A stretch of 64,000 bases of DNA from Hyaloperonospora brassicae (taxonomy: Eukaryota; Oomycota; Peronosporomycetes; Peronosporales; Peronosporaceae): contig CANTFL010001471.1 of NCBI GenBank assembly GCA_947650285.1, positions 215,601 to 279,600 of the forward strand, given 5' to 3'. Below are positions 35,581-45,498 of this stretch, in pieces. The notes under the pieces were generated by a model. That model was not told where the DNA came from, did not search any database, and worked only from the letters and a program-made list of their open reading frames with translations. Numbering within the stretch: position 1 is the stretch's first letter; each line of letters opens with the position of its first letter. Position numbers and translations under genes: made by a program.

Positions 35581-36365
35581 CGTTCTTAATGGACATGTAT
35601 CGAGAAGTGTCAGGTTTGTCGTCGATGTGGTTGCTTACTTATTTCTTGTCAAGTTTGATGTGGAATGGTCGTATATGTATGAAGCAAGACTAGAAGTGAC
35701 CTGAATATCTGTCTGGATCCTAATCGCAAGCTGGCTTGCGGGTTCGAATCTATGATCACATTGGGCGTGTACACAGTCTAGTCGATCATTCATCTCAGCC
35801 TCGACGTGTCGTACATCCACCAACGTGGCGAAGTGTGCTGGTTTGCACGTCGACAATGATTCAACGGCAGTTGATGAGCCCGACTTGGCAAGAGAGTGTT
35901 GTACAAATGTCTGCTGGCTACCTACGGCGTACAGACAAGCAAAAAGCCGCTAGTCGATGTCTGCTGTCTGGTGTAGTACGCTGAGCCCGTGATGTCCCCT
36001 TCCTGAGATCCGGCCTTGCTTTCGAGGCATTTTCTTCTCTACACTTCGTGTACAAACGCAAGCGCCGTTGTACTCGCCTTCACAACTGTCGTTTTCGCAG
36101 TCAACGCACTGCTGACTGCTTCCAGTGTGCCACACGGCCAGCGTGGGCCTTACAGACTCGCAAGACCGGTAAAAGGGGGCCGACAAGTCAAAAGAATATG
36201 TGCGTGCTGTACGAATGATGCTACCGGTCGTCCGGATGATCCGAATGAGGGGTGGTAAATGCCACTTGCACTCCCGATTCTAACGAAGAGACTCCCTGTG
36301 TACGATGCCCAACGGACAGCTCGATCGAACTTTGAGATAAGCACCTCGAATGGGTAAGATGAGCA
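35581..36365. other. Intergenic, no supportable gene
   Basis: A frame at 36016-36258 (+) reads a hydrophobic stretch (AVVLAFTTVVFAVNALL) but contains no ATG. Nothing else resembles a gene. Confidence 0.5.
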
Positions 36366-36599
36366 ATGACGATCCACTTTTGCATACTAGTCGGCGCGGT
36401 AGCCACATCGACACTTCGCTGCAGCGCCGCTTTCGATCTCGACATGCTTGTGACTCGTACAACGAACCCGCAACCCGAATCGAAGCGTCGATTCTACCAT
36501 GCGATGAATGCTACTACCGTCATTCACAACAGTTTATCACGTACAATCCGACCTGTACGTGATAAATTGTTCGCACTGGCGTTTGTTCGACGGCAATGA
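36366..36599 (+). CDS. Possible small secreted peptide (77 aa)
   Basis: The ATG-initiated frame has a short hydrophobic head (MTIHFCILVGAVATSTLRCSAA) that could be a signal peptide, then a basic, Thr/Arg-rich tail. It has no RxLR, LFLAK or cysteine pattern and no known domain. A perfect 13-bp hairpin (36533-36566) lies within it. It may be a chance ORF, since no homologue or splice evidence is available from sequence alone. Confidence 0.25.
   Translation: MTIHFCILVGAVATSTLRCSAAFDLDMLVTRTTNPQPESKRRFYHAMNATTVIHNSLSRTIRPVRDKLFALAFVRRQ
36533..36566. repeat. Perfect 13-bp inverted repeat, 8-nt loop
   Basis: The arm TTTATCACGTACA at 36533-36545 is repeated as TGTACGTGATAAA at 36554-36566. It contains the ACGT core. 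It could be a hairpin in RNA or a palindromic protein-binding site. It is not followed by a T-run. Confidence 0.8.
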
Positions 36600-37277
36600 C
36601 TGGCCGAACTGGAGCGCTAGTATCTTGTCCAGACAAGAACGTTGACGTCTCTGTCCGAGTGATGGCGATGCCAGTCATTTCGCGGCGCAACACACGCGCT
36701 ATCAAAGGGCGCTATTCTAGCAAGAAACGTTATAGTGGCCACTCTTTTCGGTGGTCGGGTTGGCAGAGTTCATGAGCGATCTAGAACGCCACGACATGGA
36801 CTGGTCGTTTTTCCTTCACTTCCCGAAATGCACGTACAGAGGCACACGATCTCAAGAGTTTCGACAACGCAACAACGACGCAGACGTTCGAGCGTAGCAC
36901 GCGCATGGTGAAGCAACAGGAGCGACAGTATACCTGCGTATACCCAAGTGCCTGTAAGGGGCACGATACTATCGAGCAATGCCGCCACATTCATGGCGAT
37001 AAGCAGTGCAAGGTTTCGTCCACCTCAAGAGCTCGTCGAAGCGCAACGTCAGACGAGTCTTGATCCTACATCGAAACACCACAGTTCGCCCAACATCTTG
37101 TCGGATGGATCGTGCACGAGAGACGTCTGAGCCCATCAAAGTCTCTTTTACCCAAAAACACGTGTGGCATTTTCAAGCCCACCAAAATAGAACCCACAGC
37201 CGCCTCACAAGCACTTGGCTCAGCCATTTCTACACAGCTCTTAGACGCCGAAATAGTCAGTCGATCATTCGCTCGCT
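36600..37277. other. Upstream region of the GT31 gene
   Basis: No gene is recognised. Frames at 36770-37130 on both strands are short and overlap. A sequence GCTCAGCCATTTCTACACAG at about 37219-37238 loosely resembles the oomycete initiator and lies about 40-60 bp before the ATG. Confidence 0.4.
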
Positions 37278-38588
37278 ATGCCGTCCACCCATCGCCACAA
37301 CCTCCGCGCCCCTTCCCGTCCACGACATGTACAACAACAACAACAACAACTGCTACTTCTACTGCATCGACAACCGTCGTCCCCTTTCGCCCGACGTCGT
37401 CCCGCGGCTTCTGTCCTTCCCCTTTTGCTTTGCTTGCTCCAGCTCACCACCTTCGTCTCCTCTTCAGCCTCAACGAGCAATTTTGCCGACCACGAAACGC
37501 CTCCAGCCGCCCCACGTCTCGCTCTCACCAAAACAAATCTCTGTGCTCTCGACATTGACGACTCTCGTCATGCACTCGATCTCGTGCAGGTCCCACTCGC
37601 GCCGTCTCGTGCACAGCAGTCGGTCCCTTTGCGAGCATTCCCGACACTGTTCTGCTTTGTCAACACGATTTCAGTGCACCACACGACGCGAGCTCAGGCG
37701 GTTGCCGACACGTGGGGCCAGCGCTGTGACAAGCTCGTGTTCTTCAGTAACGTGACCGACACGATCGTCGTTCGTGCATACACAGCCCTCGAACGGCGCT
37801 TCGACGTCATTGCGATCGACGCGATCGCCGATCATAACCACTTGTGGCAAAAACACCGGGCGACACTTCGGTACGTGCACGAGCACTTTCGACACGAGTT
37901 CGACTGGTTCTACAAGGCCGACGACGACGCGTACGTCATTGTCGACAACTTGAGGCAGTACGTGACCCGACCAGAGATCATGCAGACGTATGCGCGAGCG
38001 CCAATGCAACTGGGCCACCGGTTTAACTTGACGCAAGAGCTCGTGAGCTACTACATTGTCGACGACGCGCTGGAAGCTATCTGGAGAACGAGATGGGATC
38101 GATGGGTGTTCAACTCGGGGGGACCAGGGTATGCCATGAATCGACTCTACTTGGACAAGATTGTACACATTTTGCCCGACTGGACGTGCTTGTCGGATCG
38201 ACACAGCGAAATGCTGCCGGACGATGCATCCATTTCGTTCTGCATGATGTGGCACAATGTCTTTCCGTGGGACACGCGCGACCACCAGGGACGAGAGCGA
38301 TGGCATGCGGATCGACCGAGGGGCGTTTTTTTCACCGACCCGAGTCGAGTGGACTACTGGTACGTGCAATACCATCAGCATCTTGGTGGCGTACGGTGGA
38401 AAGAAGGCAGCACAGCGCCCGATAGCGTCGCTTTCCACTACATTAGTCCCACGCTCATGTACCATCTCGAACGCAAGCTCTACTTCTGCCGCACAGGAGA
38501 CGACGTGCACGACATTGCTGCCTTCAACGAAAGGTACGGCTTAGCTCTGGGCGACAAAGTCATGGCGTACCAAGAGGAAAGCGGTTAA
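37278..38588 (+). CDS. GT31 beta-1,3-galactosyltransferase-like (C1GALT1-type)
   Basis: This is a single-exon gene of 436 residues. A basic cytoplasmic head with a poly-Gln (19-24) and poly-Leu (25-29) run precedes a signal anchor at 44-62 (ASVLPLLLCLLQLTTFV), giving a type II Golgi topology. The catalytic domain starts at about 120. It shows RAQAVADTWGQRCD (139-151), the Mn-binding DxD-type motif YKADDDAYV with Asp215-217, and NSGGPGYAMNR downstream, all standard in the C1GALT1/Fringe branch of GT31. Family members transfer galactose from UDP-Gal in beta-1,3 linkage, for example onto O-GalNAc. The acceptor in this organism is unknown. The poly-Gln is encoded by CAA repeats. It ends 113 bp from the convergent exportin gene. 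Confidence 0.85.
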   Translation: MPSTHRHNLRAPSRPRHVQQQQQQLLLLLHRQPSSPFARRRPAASVLPLLLCLLQLTTFVSSSASTSNFADHETPPAAPRLALTKTNLCALDIDDSRHALDLVQVPLAPSRAQQSVPLRAFPTLFCFVNTISVHHTTRAQAVADTWGQRCDKLVFFSNVTDTIVVRAYTALERRFDVIAIDAIADHNHLWQKHRATLRYVHEHFRHEFDWFYKADDDAYVIVDNLRQYVTRPEIMQTYARAPMQLGHRFNLTQELVSYYIVDDALEAIWRTRWDRWVFNSGGPGYAMNRLYLDKIVHILPDWTCLSDRHSEMLPDDASISFCMMWHNVFPWDTRDHQGRERWHADRPRGVFFTDPSRVDYWYVQYHQHLGGVRWKEGSTAPDSVAFHYISPTLMYHLERKLYFCRTGDDVHDIAAFNERYGLALGDKVMAYQEESG

Positions 38589-38701
38589 TCGGGATTGATC
38601 GATAGATTGCAAGAGTTTGCCTCGAGTTACTAGCAAGTACGCCAACAGTTCTGCTTTTCCCGTCGCTACGTAGTCGAGCCGACTGCTTGCCTCCATTCCT
38701 G

Positions 38702-41700
38702 CTATAACGTACTGTCCCCGCTCCACTGGGCTCCGAAAAGAGAATGCGTGTCTAGATTCGTGTTCTGCGCTCGCTGCCACTTCGCATGTGCTTTGACATC
38801 TTTGCTGGGTATCACCAGCTTTTCCGGGAGGTCTAGAATTCGCTTGACCGATTCATTTGAAGTACCTGGAACCCCTGCCAACGGCGACGTCGATCCGGCT
38901 GCCAGGGCTTGGTCGCGCCGGAACGCCAGTATCGGCATCTCCAAAAGCTCCTTGAACGCGTTCTTCTGTGTCTTCGTACTATGCTTTTCACGCATCAATG
39001 CGTCCAGCGCGTCCACCTGGGCAGGCTCAACGTCGGGAAGAGATAGCAAAATCTCGCGTGGAGCTGCACAAAGCGACGACGCGGGTCGAAGTGGCTGGTT
39101 GCACGGGTCGATTCCCTTACACTCCTCCACGGGAGTCAAGCCCAGCGCTAGTCGGCAGTAGATGTTACGCACAAGATTGATGATTTCCCACTTGAGGCCG
39201 TCTTCCTTCACATGACCAACATGCTCCGTCAAAATGCCCTGCAGTGCTGCGGAAAATATGCCGCGACCGAGGAGAGCATGGTACTTTGCGTCAGCATGCA
39301 ATGCGTTCACGAGCTTGTCACCGAGTGCCACTGCTTTTCGGCAGCTCAGTGTGTCCTTCCAGCAGATCACCTGGATCAAAATCGCGCCAATCGAAAACGG
39401 CAGGGAAGGCGATTGTGTCAGAATGTAATCGCGCAGCAAGGCGTCTTCTGGACTAGTGATATGCTTCGGGTTGTCCGTATCGGTTCCCACGACTGTTTTG
39501 GGATCGATCGCGTACTCTACGAAATCAACGAATTCACGCGTGAGCTCCATCACCATCTTCTCCTGCGCAATCTCCTGCTTGGCGCTATCGATTCCGATAA
39601 TCAACGCATTCCACGGACCATTTGCTGGATGCTGGAAGATCAGTGCAGCGCGCTGTGCGAAATGATCAAACAAAGCTGCAAGCACTGAGTTCAGAAGCGA
39701 CGGGTACAGCTCTCTCGGGCAGTTCTTGAGGAAAGGTAAATACACATACGCTAGAGCGCCCTTCAGGTGGCGGTGCTCCATCAAGTCCAGATTGCTGAGC
39801 ATACTGCTCTGCAAGGCGGAAGCAGCCTGGGGATTTTGGTAAAAGCTATGCTGAGCAACAGCGACGCCCATCAAATGGTACGAAATGTCGCGCGCATTCT
39901 TGTGCCACTTCGACCATCTAGAAGCAGCGGGCAACTTCATGATCATTTCGTCTTCTAGATGGATTTTTCCTCCAAGAAGCTGAGCAACTTCATCCAAGGA
40001 AACACTCAACAACCAGCAAGCAGTAGTGGTCTTCAGCACTACTTCTTTTACAACTGGCTCCTGCAAACCATGAAGCGATCGCACCAAAGCTAGCAAGTTC
40101 GGAAGTAAATGCGGCCACGCACCGTCGAACGCTCCCGCGCCTTCCGCCGTACGCGGCAACGACATTGCCCCTGACCTTTTTGCGATACCATATAATGTCG
40201 TAAGTGTCTTTATAATCATTCTGAGCTGTTTCTTCGTCTTGTCGTCATTCGTAGCCGCTTCGATAGCGGTGCCAATGCTCTGCGGGGAGCTTACAAGATC
40301 AGTCATTTCTGCAGATGTCCACTGGGTAAGCGGATCTTGCACAATCTGTTGCACAAACTGCACACGTTCGTCTCGATTCTCCATCGAGTTCGAGACCAGC
40401 ACCAGCATCTCGTACAGCATCACACCTTCTGTGTCTGTCACACGACCGGCAGCAAACAGCTCCCGTGCTTTAGTGCACAGCACAGGGAGTACAGGCAAAA
40501 TATGGGCAGGGATTGCCTGGCAAATCGTAACAAGTGACGAGAGAGCACGTCGCCGAACATTCATGGTGCCACTGCTCATCTTACCGTGCACGTCCTCGCC
40601 AGACATCACGAAGTCGATATTTGCAAAGAGCTTTTCGAATACCACGGTAAGCATGCTACCATCAAGCACGTAATACTTTGCAAACGACGCTAGCACTAGT
40701 AGCTGGCGATATTTAAGAAGCGGATCAGGGGTGTCAAACGACAAAATCGACTGCAAAATCCTCTGCAAGATCTGGTAATTCGCGGGGTTTTGCATCGCGT
40801 TCGGAGGGAGTTGCTTTACGATGCAATCGATTAATGATGAGATTCCCTCGTGGTACAAGTAGGTAGTACTGAGATCAGTGCAGTAGCCGCGATCGACGTC
40901 CAAGTGGTCCGTTCCAGTAGCATACTGTGTCAGCACAATTGCCAAACGATCGTGCAGCGATCGCAATGCAACGGTCGGATCTAGCTGGACTAGCACGCGA
41001 ATCAACGCATATAGACGCCCACGAAAATTACCGTAGAACGCAATGTACTCGTCGTGGTCGTCAAACTCTTCTCTACTGCAAACACAAGCAATCACATAAG
41101 ACCCGGGGCTCTCGCGCTCCGGCGAGCCCAACTTGAAGTATTTGTCGAACGAGACCTGTCGCAGCTGTTCCAAAATGTCGGCTAGCAACGCTTCGCCTTG
41201 CTTCAAAATTGTCCTGTTCTTCAGCACTGTAAGCCACAAGAGTATCTGAGTTTCGGTCAAGATCAGACTCGGATGAGCAAACAACTTGCACAGATTCTTC
41301 AAAATCAGCCGCAACAACGCCATTTCAGGCTCACCACGTCCATCCTCCACCAACAGCAGTACTTCCAATTGACACGTTCCCCACGCAACCAACACGTCGT
41401 TCACCTTCTTGTGAAAGCGTAAATTGGCCTCAACCTCGGGCTCCAGTGTCGTCAAATCCAGTGTCTCGACTTTCTCAATGATCTGACCAATGCTTTGCAA
41501 CATCACAGCTCGATTCTCTCTGCCAAATGTCCGCGTCATGTACACTTCCAAACACTCGGCACTTGCCAGTCGAAACTCGAGATCCTCCAGCAACATCACG
41601 GCCACGAAAATAAAATTCGTCGATGGCTCTACCGGTCGATCCAGCGGTATCCACTCAAGAAACTCTCTCAGTAAGCCCAACACGGCATGGATGAGCCGCT

Positions 41701-42391
41701 GACTCGTCTTTCGCTGCTCATCCGTTGCCGTCAACGACTTGTACACTGTATACTGCTGCACCAGCTCGTGGTACACGCGTGGCAATAGCTCGGGCAGCCC
41801 GGCATGCAGTCCTTGCAATATCTCGTTCCGTCTCGTCGGTGGAATCGACGTATTAAATGAGCTACTGACGCAATCTTCGGCCAGCGATCGCAAAAGTAGC
41901 AGCATCAGCTCGACTCGGGCGCTTGCGCCGGACTGCCACTTTGCCAGCAGCTCGTGAAGTAACGCTGGCCAGCGTTGCGGAAACTGCCGTTTCACGATTT
42001 CCGCCAACAGCGCTACTTTCTTCTCACGGACATAGACGGGGTCATCGACATCTGCTGAACCAGCAACAGCCAACGGCAATGGCGCCCCGAGCAGCAGCTC
42101 AACGAGCTCAACGCGCACCTCCTTCTGCTTCGCCAGTGACAGTGCGTCCCATTGCGTCAGCACGTGGTGCTCCAGCACGTGCAGAGCAAAGTGCTGCCGT
42201 CGAGCGCGCTCGGTTCGGTCCAGTGTACCCGGATTGCGGTACAGAGCCATAGCATACAGGGCGCAGTCGGGACGGCGCTTGAACGTCTCGCAGAACGCGT
42301 AGGCAGCAGTGCGGTCGCCCGGAGACGACTGTGGCGAGTGGCTCACGTGCAGAGCCAGCAGCATCTGCTCGTAGAGCTGCGCGTCGGCCAT
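38702..42391 (-). CDS. Exportin-5 / HASTY-like karyopherin
   Basis: This is one uninterrupted frame of 1229 residues, very close to the roughly 1200 of human exportin-5. The N-terminus has AYAFCETFKRRPDCALYAMAL followed by RRQHFALHVLEHHVLTQW, collinear with the importin-beta N-terminal domain of exportin-5. FPQRWPALLHELLAKW then matches the exportin-1-like segment (WPQHWP in the animal protein). The rest is helical, HEAT-repeat-like, and the tail is basic and Lys/Ser-rich. In animals and plants the family exports pre-miRNA, tRNA or other structured RNA in complex with Ran-GTP. Cargo here is unknown. A CCAAT box (inverted, 42510-42517) lies about 120 bp upstream, and a Tigger transposon starts 171 bp upstream. 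Confidence 0.85.
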   Translation of the reverse strand: MADAQLYEQMLLALHVSHSPQSSPGDRTAAYAFCETFKRRPDCALYAMALYRNPGTLDRTERARRQHFALHVLEHHVLTQWDALSLAKQKEVRVELVELLLGAPLPLAVAGSADVDDPVYVREKKVALLAEIVKRQFPQRWPALLHELLAKWQSGASARVELMLLLLRSLAEDCVSSSFNTSIPPTRRNEILQGLHAGLPELLPRVYHELVQQYTVYKSLTATDEQRKTSQRLIHAVLGLLREFLEWIPLDRPVEPSTNFIFVAVMLLEDLEFRLASAECLEVYMTRTFGRENRAVMLQSIGQIIEKVETLDLTTLEPEVEANLRFHKKVNDVLVAWGTCQLEVLLLVEDGRGEPEMALLRLILKNLCKLFAHPSLILTETQILLWLTVLKNRTILKQGEALLADILEQLRQVSFDKYFKLGSPERESPGSYVIACVCSREEFDDHDEYIAFYGNFRGRLYALIRVLVQLDPTVALRSLHDRLAIVLTQYATGTDHLDVDRGYCTDLSTTYLYHEGISSLIDCIVKQLPPNAMQNPANYQILQRILQSILSFDTPDPLLKYRQLLVLASFAKYYVLDGSMLTVVFEKLFANIDFVMSGEDVHGKMSSGTMNVRRRALSSLVTICQAIPAHILPVLPVLCTKARELFAAGRVTDTEGVMLYEMLVLVSNSMENRDERVQFVQQIVQDPLTQWTSAEMTDLVSSPQSIGTAIEAATNDDKTKKQLRMIIKTLTTLYGIAKRSGAMSLPRTAEGAGAFDGAWPHLLPNLLALVRSLHGLQEPVVKEVVLKTTTACWLLSVSLDEVAQLLGGKIHLEDEMIMKLPAASRWSKWHKNARDISYHLMGVAVAQHSFYQNPQAASALQSSMLSNLDLMEHRHLKGALAYVYLPFLKNCPRELYPSLLNSVLAALFDHFAQRAALIFQHPANGPWNALIIGIDSAKQEIAQEKMVMELTREFVDFVEYAIDPKTVVGTDTDNPKHITSPEDALLRDYILTQSPSLPFSIGAILIQVICWKDTLSCRKAVALGDKLVNALHADAKYHALLGRGIFSAALQGILTEHVGHVKEDGLKWEIINLVRNIYCRLALGLTPVEECKGIDPCNQPLRPASSLCAAPREILLSLPDVEPAQVDALDALMREKHSTKTQKNAFKELLEMPILAFRRDQALAAGSTSPLAGVPGTSNESVKRILDLPEKLVIPSKDVKAHAKWQRAQNTNLDTHSLFGAQWSGDSTL

Positions 42392-42562
42392 CGCGACAGC
42401 GTCCGCGTCGTCGTGGGGTCACGCGGATGACGTCGGCGGCGGCGGCGGCGAACGACTGGCGAGTGGGCTATTGGGAATAGCACTGACAGTGCAAGTCGGA
42501 CACGCCGATCATTGGTGGAAAGTATGTGTCGCAGGACGTTTTTACGTCGAGTGTGTGAAGTA

Positions 42563-42579
42563 CAGTAGAACCTGTCTAA
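42563..42579 (+). repeat. Tigger left TIR (17 bp)
   Basis: CAGTAGAACCTGTCTAA, preceded by TA. It pairs perfectly with 44619-44635. Confidence 0.95.
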
Positions 42580-42759
42580 CGTAATACTGCCTAATGTAAT
42601 AGCCTGCCCAAGGTAATATTCTTTTCTGGTCCCGACTTGGGATCATATTAAATGTAATAAACCTACCTAAACTAATACTTGATAGTCAAAGGCTGGTCCC
42701 AAACTGTTTTTAAAGTAATACTCACTATATCGAGGACTTTGAAATTTAGTGCAAAGCAG

Positions 42760-44402
42760 TTAATTGGCCTTGGGAAAGAATTTTAAGATTGGCTTCTGCA
42801 CCAGTCGGTTAGTCCCGATCTTCCCAAAATTGTTCTTCATTTGCTGGAGGCTTATAAGGAAGTCCTGGTTCAGGTCTGGCTGCTGCATCCAAAAGTATTC
42901 AAGCGTCTGCGTGGCATCGAGTGCCTGAGATGACATGACACGAGGAAGCTTTTCCGTGTCATCTTCCTGTTCCTCCACTTGATTAGATCGAAGGTGCTCA
43001 GCAATGATCTCATCTTCATCTGGTGTGTAGGCGACCTCCTCCTCAGCAGGGTAGTTAAGAAAGACTTCGATGTCCATTGGGTTCTGGTACCGCAACTGAC
43101 GGATTTGCAATTGAAGATCTTCTATGACCTCATTGTCGACCAGCTGCTGTGCAGTAAGTTCAGGGGTTCCCAAAGCAACCGTGCGAATCTTGCAATGGAG
43201 GAAGCAATTCGAAATTGTTTCGGCCTTGACATCTGAGTTCCAAGCTGCAACCGCCATCCGAATGGCCCGAAGAACATCAATTTTCTCCGGATCTTCCACA
43301 TTTTGCTCGAGGCGCTGAAGGAGCAAGCGATTACAGCGCCTGCGATAATAGGCCTTCAAATTCCTGATTATGCCTGCGTCGCACGGCTGGAGTTTCGATG
43401 TCGTTATTGGTGGAAGGCAAAAACCCGTGGTATTGCGCAACCGAGTAACTGTAGGAAATCGAGCAAGCGGTATATGTGCACTGCAGTTATCCATGATTAG
43501 AAAAGCTTGGCGTCCGGCCATGCGAGCATCAAATGATTTCAGCCACTCGTTGAAGATAGCTTGTGTCATCCATGCTTTACTGTTGTTCCGGTACTTGCAG
43601 CCGATGGTGTCAAGGTTGATGTTTTTATACAACGCGGACTTTTCGACTTTTCTATGACGAATAGCGGCAGCTTGTCACTTCCATTGCCATTGCAGCACAC
43701 TGACAAGGTGATACGCTCTTCGTTTTGTTTGCGGCCTTCCATCTGCTTGGTTGCCACCGAATTATCTGCCTGTGAATAATTTTACGTAAGCACAAAGTGT
43801 CACAAAATGTTGCAAACAAGAACATTTGTACCAACGAACCTGCAGCCTGTAGAATAGCCCTCTTTCATCCATGTTGTAGAAATCTTTCCACTCGTACTTG
43901 TCCAGCGTATCCCGAATGTCAGGGAGTGATTTCTCGATGAGTGTCATGTAAACAGAATACTCTCTCCAAAACGGCGAAAGGGCTTGATTCCATGCCGGTC
44001 TTTAAATGTTTTCCAGCCAGCCATTCGAGAACTCGAACACATCATGCTCAGGGTAGAGTTGGTCAAGAAAAGGGCTGCTTTCTCTTTGATAAGATCCCCA
44101 CTCACGTTGACGCGATCCTGATGGCTAAGGAACCACTTAACGAGAGCAGATTTCATCTGAGGATAATTAACATTCCTTTGACGTTTTGCATCAAGATTGC
44201 TGTTGTCGGCCTTCGCCAAGATTGTCGCTTTCCTCTTGAGAAGGCCTGAGATTGTAGGCTGACTGACTTTCATCTGGTGCCTCTGTTCTAGCCATTGGAT
44301 AAGGTTCTTCTGGCTGAGCTGAGGATTCTTATCATAGTGCTCACACAAAGCAATGCGGATCTTGTCCGTCATTGTCGTGTACTGAGCGCCTTTCGGAGGC
44401 AT
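42760..44402 (-). pseudogene. Tigger transposase, frameshifted
   Basis: The start is ATG at 44402 (MPPKGAQYTTMTDK). The exons are 44402-43840 and 43769-42760, with a 70-bp GT-AG intron between GLFYRLQ and ADNSVATKQ. The N-terminus has a CENPB/Psq-type helix-turn-helix (QKNLIQWLEQRHQMKVSQPT) and a second Tc5-type DNA-binding domain. Catalytic acidic residues are visible in YNMDERGLFYR, FLIMDNCSAH and LQPCDAGIIRN. The C-terminal end, QKPILKFF, fits the PCNA-interacting PIP-box consensus Q-x-x-I-x-x-F-F known in pogo transposases. Two single-base frame breaks interrupt it, at about 43955 (between FRRFGE and YSVYMTL) and about 43640 (between KSKSPRC and YKNINLD). This copy is therefore inactive. 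Confidence 0.85.
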
Positions 44403-44618
44403 ATCGGAGGGAGAAAAGTTGGGGGGACGACGGGGGACTCCCTGTTTATATAGGTGAGGGGGTTGACTGGGGGTGGCGGCTGCAGCAAGAATCAAAAATT
44501 TAAACAAAGCCGATCGCAATATTTTTTCCCACTTGAAATATCCTTAAATCTTTTGCCCCTGCCTAAATTAATAATCTTCGTAAAGTAATACTTTGACCTC
44601 GGTCTCAACGATATTTCT

Positions 44619-44635
44619 TTAGACAGGTTCTACTG
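44619..44635 (-). repeat. Tigger right TIR (17 bp)
   Basis: TTAGACAGGTTCTACTG, followed by TA. It is the exact reverse complement of the left end. Confidence 0.95.
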
Positions 44636-44760
44636 TAGTACATTATGGCACCTCATTAGTTGGATCGATATCGTGAATTGGACGATCTGACCGATACAGT
44701 ACGTGGGTAGATCGTTGATGCATAGAAAACGATGAGATAGGCAAATAACTTCACGCATAC

Positions 44761-45174
44761 ATGCATGCACTCTTTAAATCGCCCAATCGAAGGCAGTCGA
44801 CCAGTAGTGGCGATACCACAGCGAGTTTCGTGCCAACCGAGCCTTCTTCTTCGCCGGGTATGGCGGAGCCGGACGTCCCGCCCGGAGACCCCCCACCCGG
44901 GGGCACGGCTCCTGGCGATCCAGCCAGAGCGGTAAGGACAGCCCTACCTCAAACACCTAAAGCCACGGCGCAGCAAAACGATGGGCGGCTACACGCTCCG
45001 CGACCACTGCCCCTCATGTGTGCGGACGCGAGTATGGACGATCAAGCGTCTGCGCCGGTGGCGCCGTCGGTAGTACTGGACCTTACCACTCGAGCAGGGG
45101 ACAGAGTCCCAGTCTCGGCCCAGGCAACCGCTGGGCGAGTCTGGGCCACTTCCACTACTATACCAGCCTCGTAA
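44761..45174 (+). pseudogene. Proline-rich N-terminal ORF1 segment, copy B
   Basis: This 137-codon open frame begins MHALFKSPNRRQST and is rich in Pro, Ser, Thr and Ala (PPGDPPPGGTAPGDPARA). It has no domain, and disordered heads like this are common in LINE ORF1 products. It stops before the conserved gag-like segment, so it is presumably separated from it by a frameshift. Its position at the 5' end of the element is the only link. Confidence 0.35.
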
Positions 45175-45498
45175 ATACCTACGCTTCCTGGCGAGGAATT
45201 ATATGGTGGCCTCATTCAAGACATTCGGGACGCTAAGAGTGCAAAATTATGCGAGGCGTGGCAAGTTACACTGGCGCACCTTTTTGCGCAAGTCTACTCC
45301 GCAATACCAGCCAACCGAGAGCAGCTTGCGCCTCAAAAGGTCCGTTACCCGAAGTTACATCCAGCCGAACGTGCCCTGTTTACAACTTTCTTCGAGTAGG
45401 CGTGCGTTAAAGTGGAATGCTCCTTCCACCAATGGGAAAGGTACGCAACAAGCATCTGTCACGACCTTCTATTCACTACGTGATTCCTCAGTACAGTC

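Larger units (their letters stand above)
42563..44635 (-). mobile_element. pogo/Tigger DNA transposon (Tc1/mariner superfamily)
   Basis: The 2073-bp element is flanked by TA duplications (42561-42562 and 44636-44637). It ends in 17-bp perfect TIRs, CAGTAGAACCTGTCTAA. The left 150 bp carries at least five copies of an RTAATAY-like word (in GTAATAC, GTAATAG, GTAATAT, GTAATAA contexts) and the right end has GTAATAC again; these may be subterminal transposase sites. It encodes a minus-strand transposase with a CENPB-type DNA-binding region and DDE catalytic core, now frameshifted. Confidence 0.92.

Noticed and set aside
35735..35760. tRNA-like T-arm GGTTCGAATC
   Set aside because: The flanking bases do not pair as a T-stem and no other arms can be folded.
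36366..36599. RxLR-type effector
   Set aside because: The signal-like head is weak and no RxLR or EER motif follows, so only a generic small secreted ORF is listed at low confidence.
37671..38510. 279-codon minus-strand frame over the GT31 gene
   Set aside because: Shadow; no domain, while the + frame carries the DDD motif and anchor.
43640..43960. Programmed frameshifting in the transposase
   Set aside because: The two breaks lack slippery heptamers and pogo-family transposases are not known to use frameshifting; simple mutation explains them.
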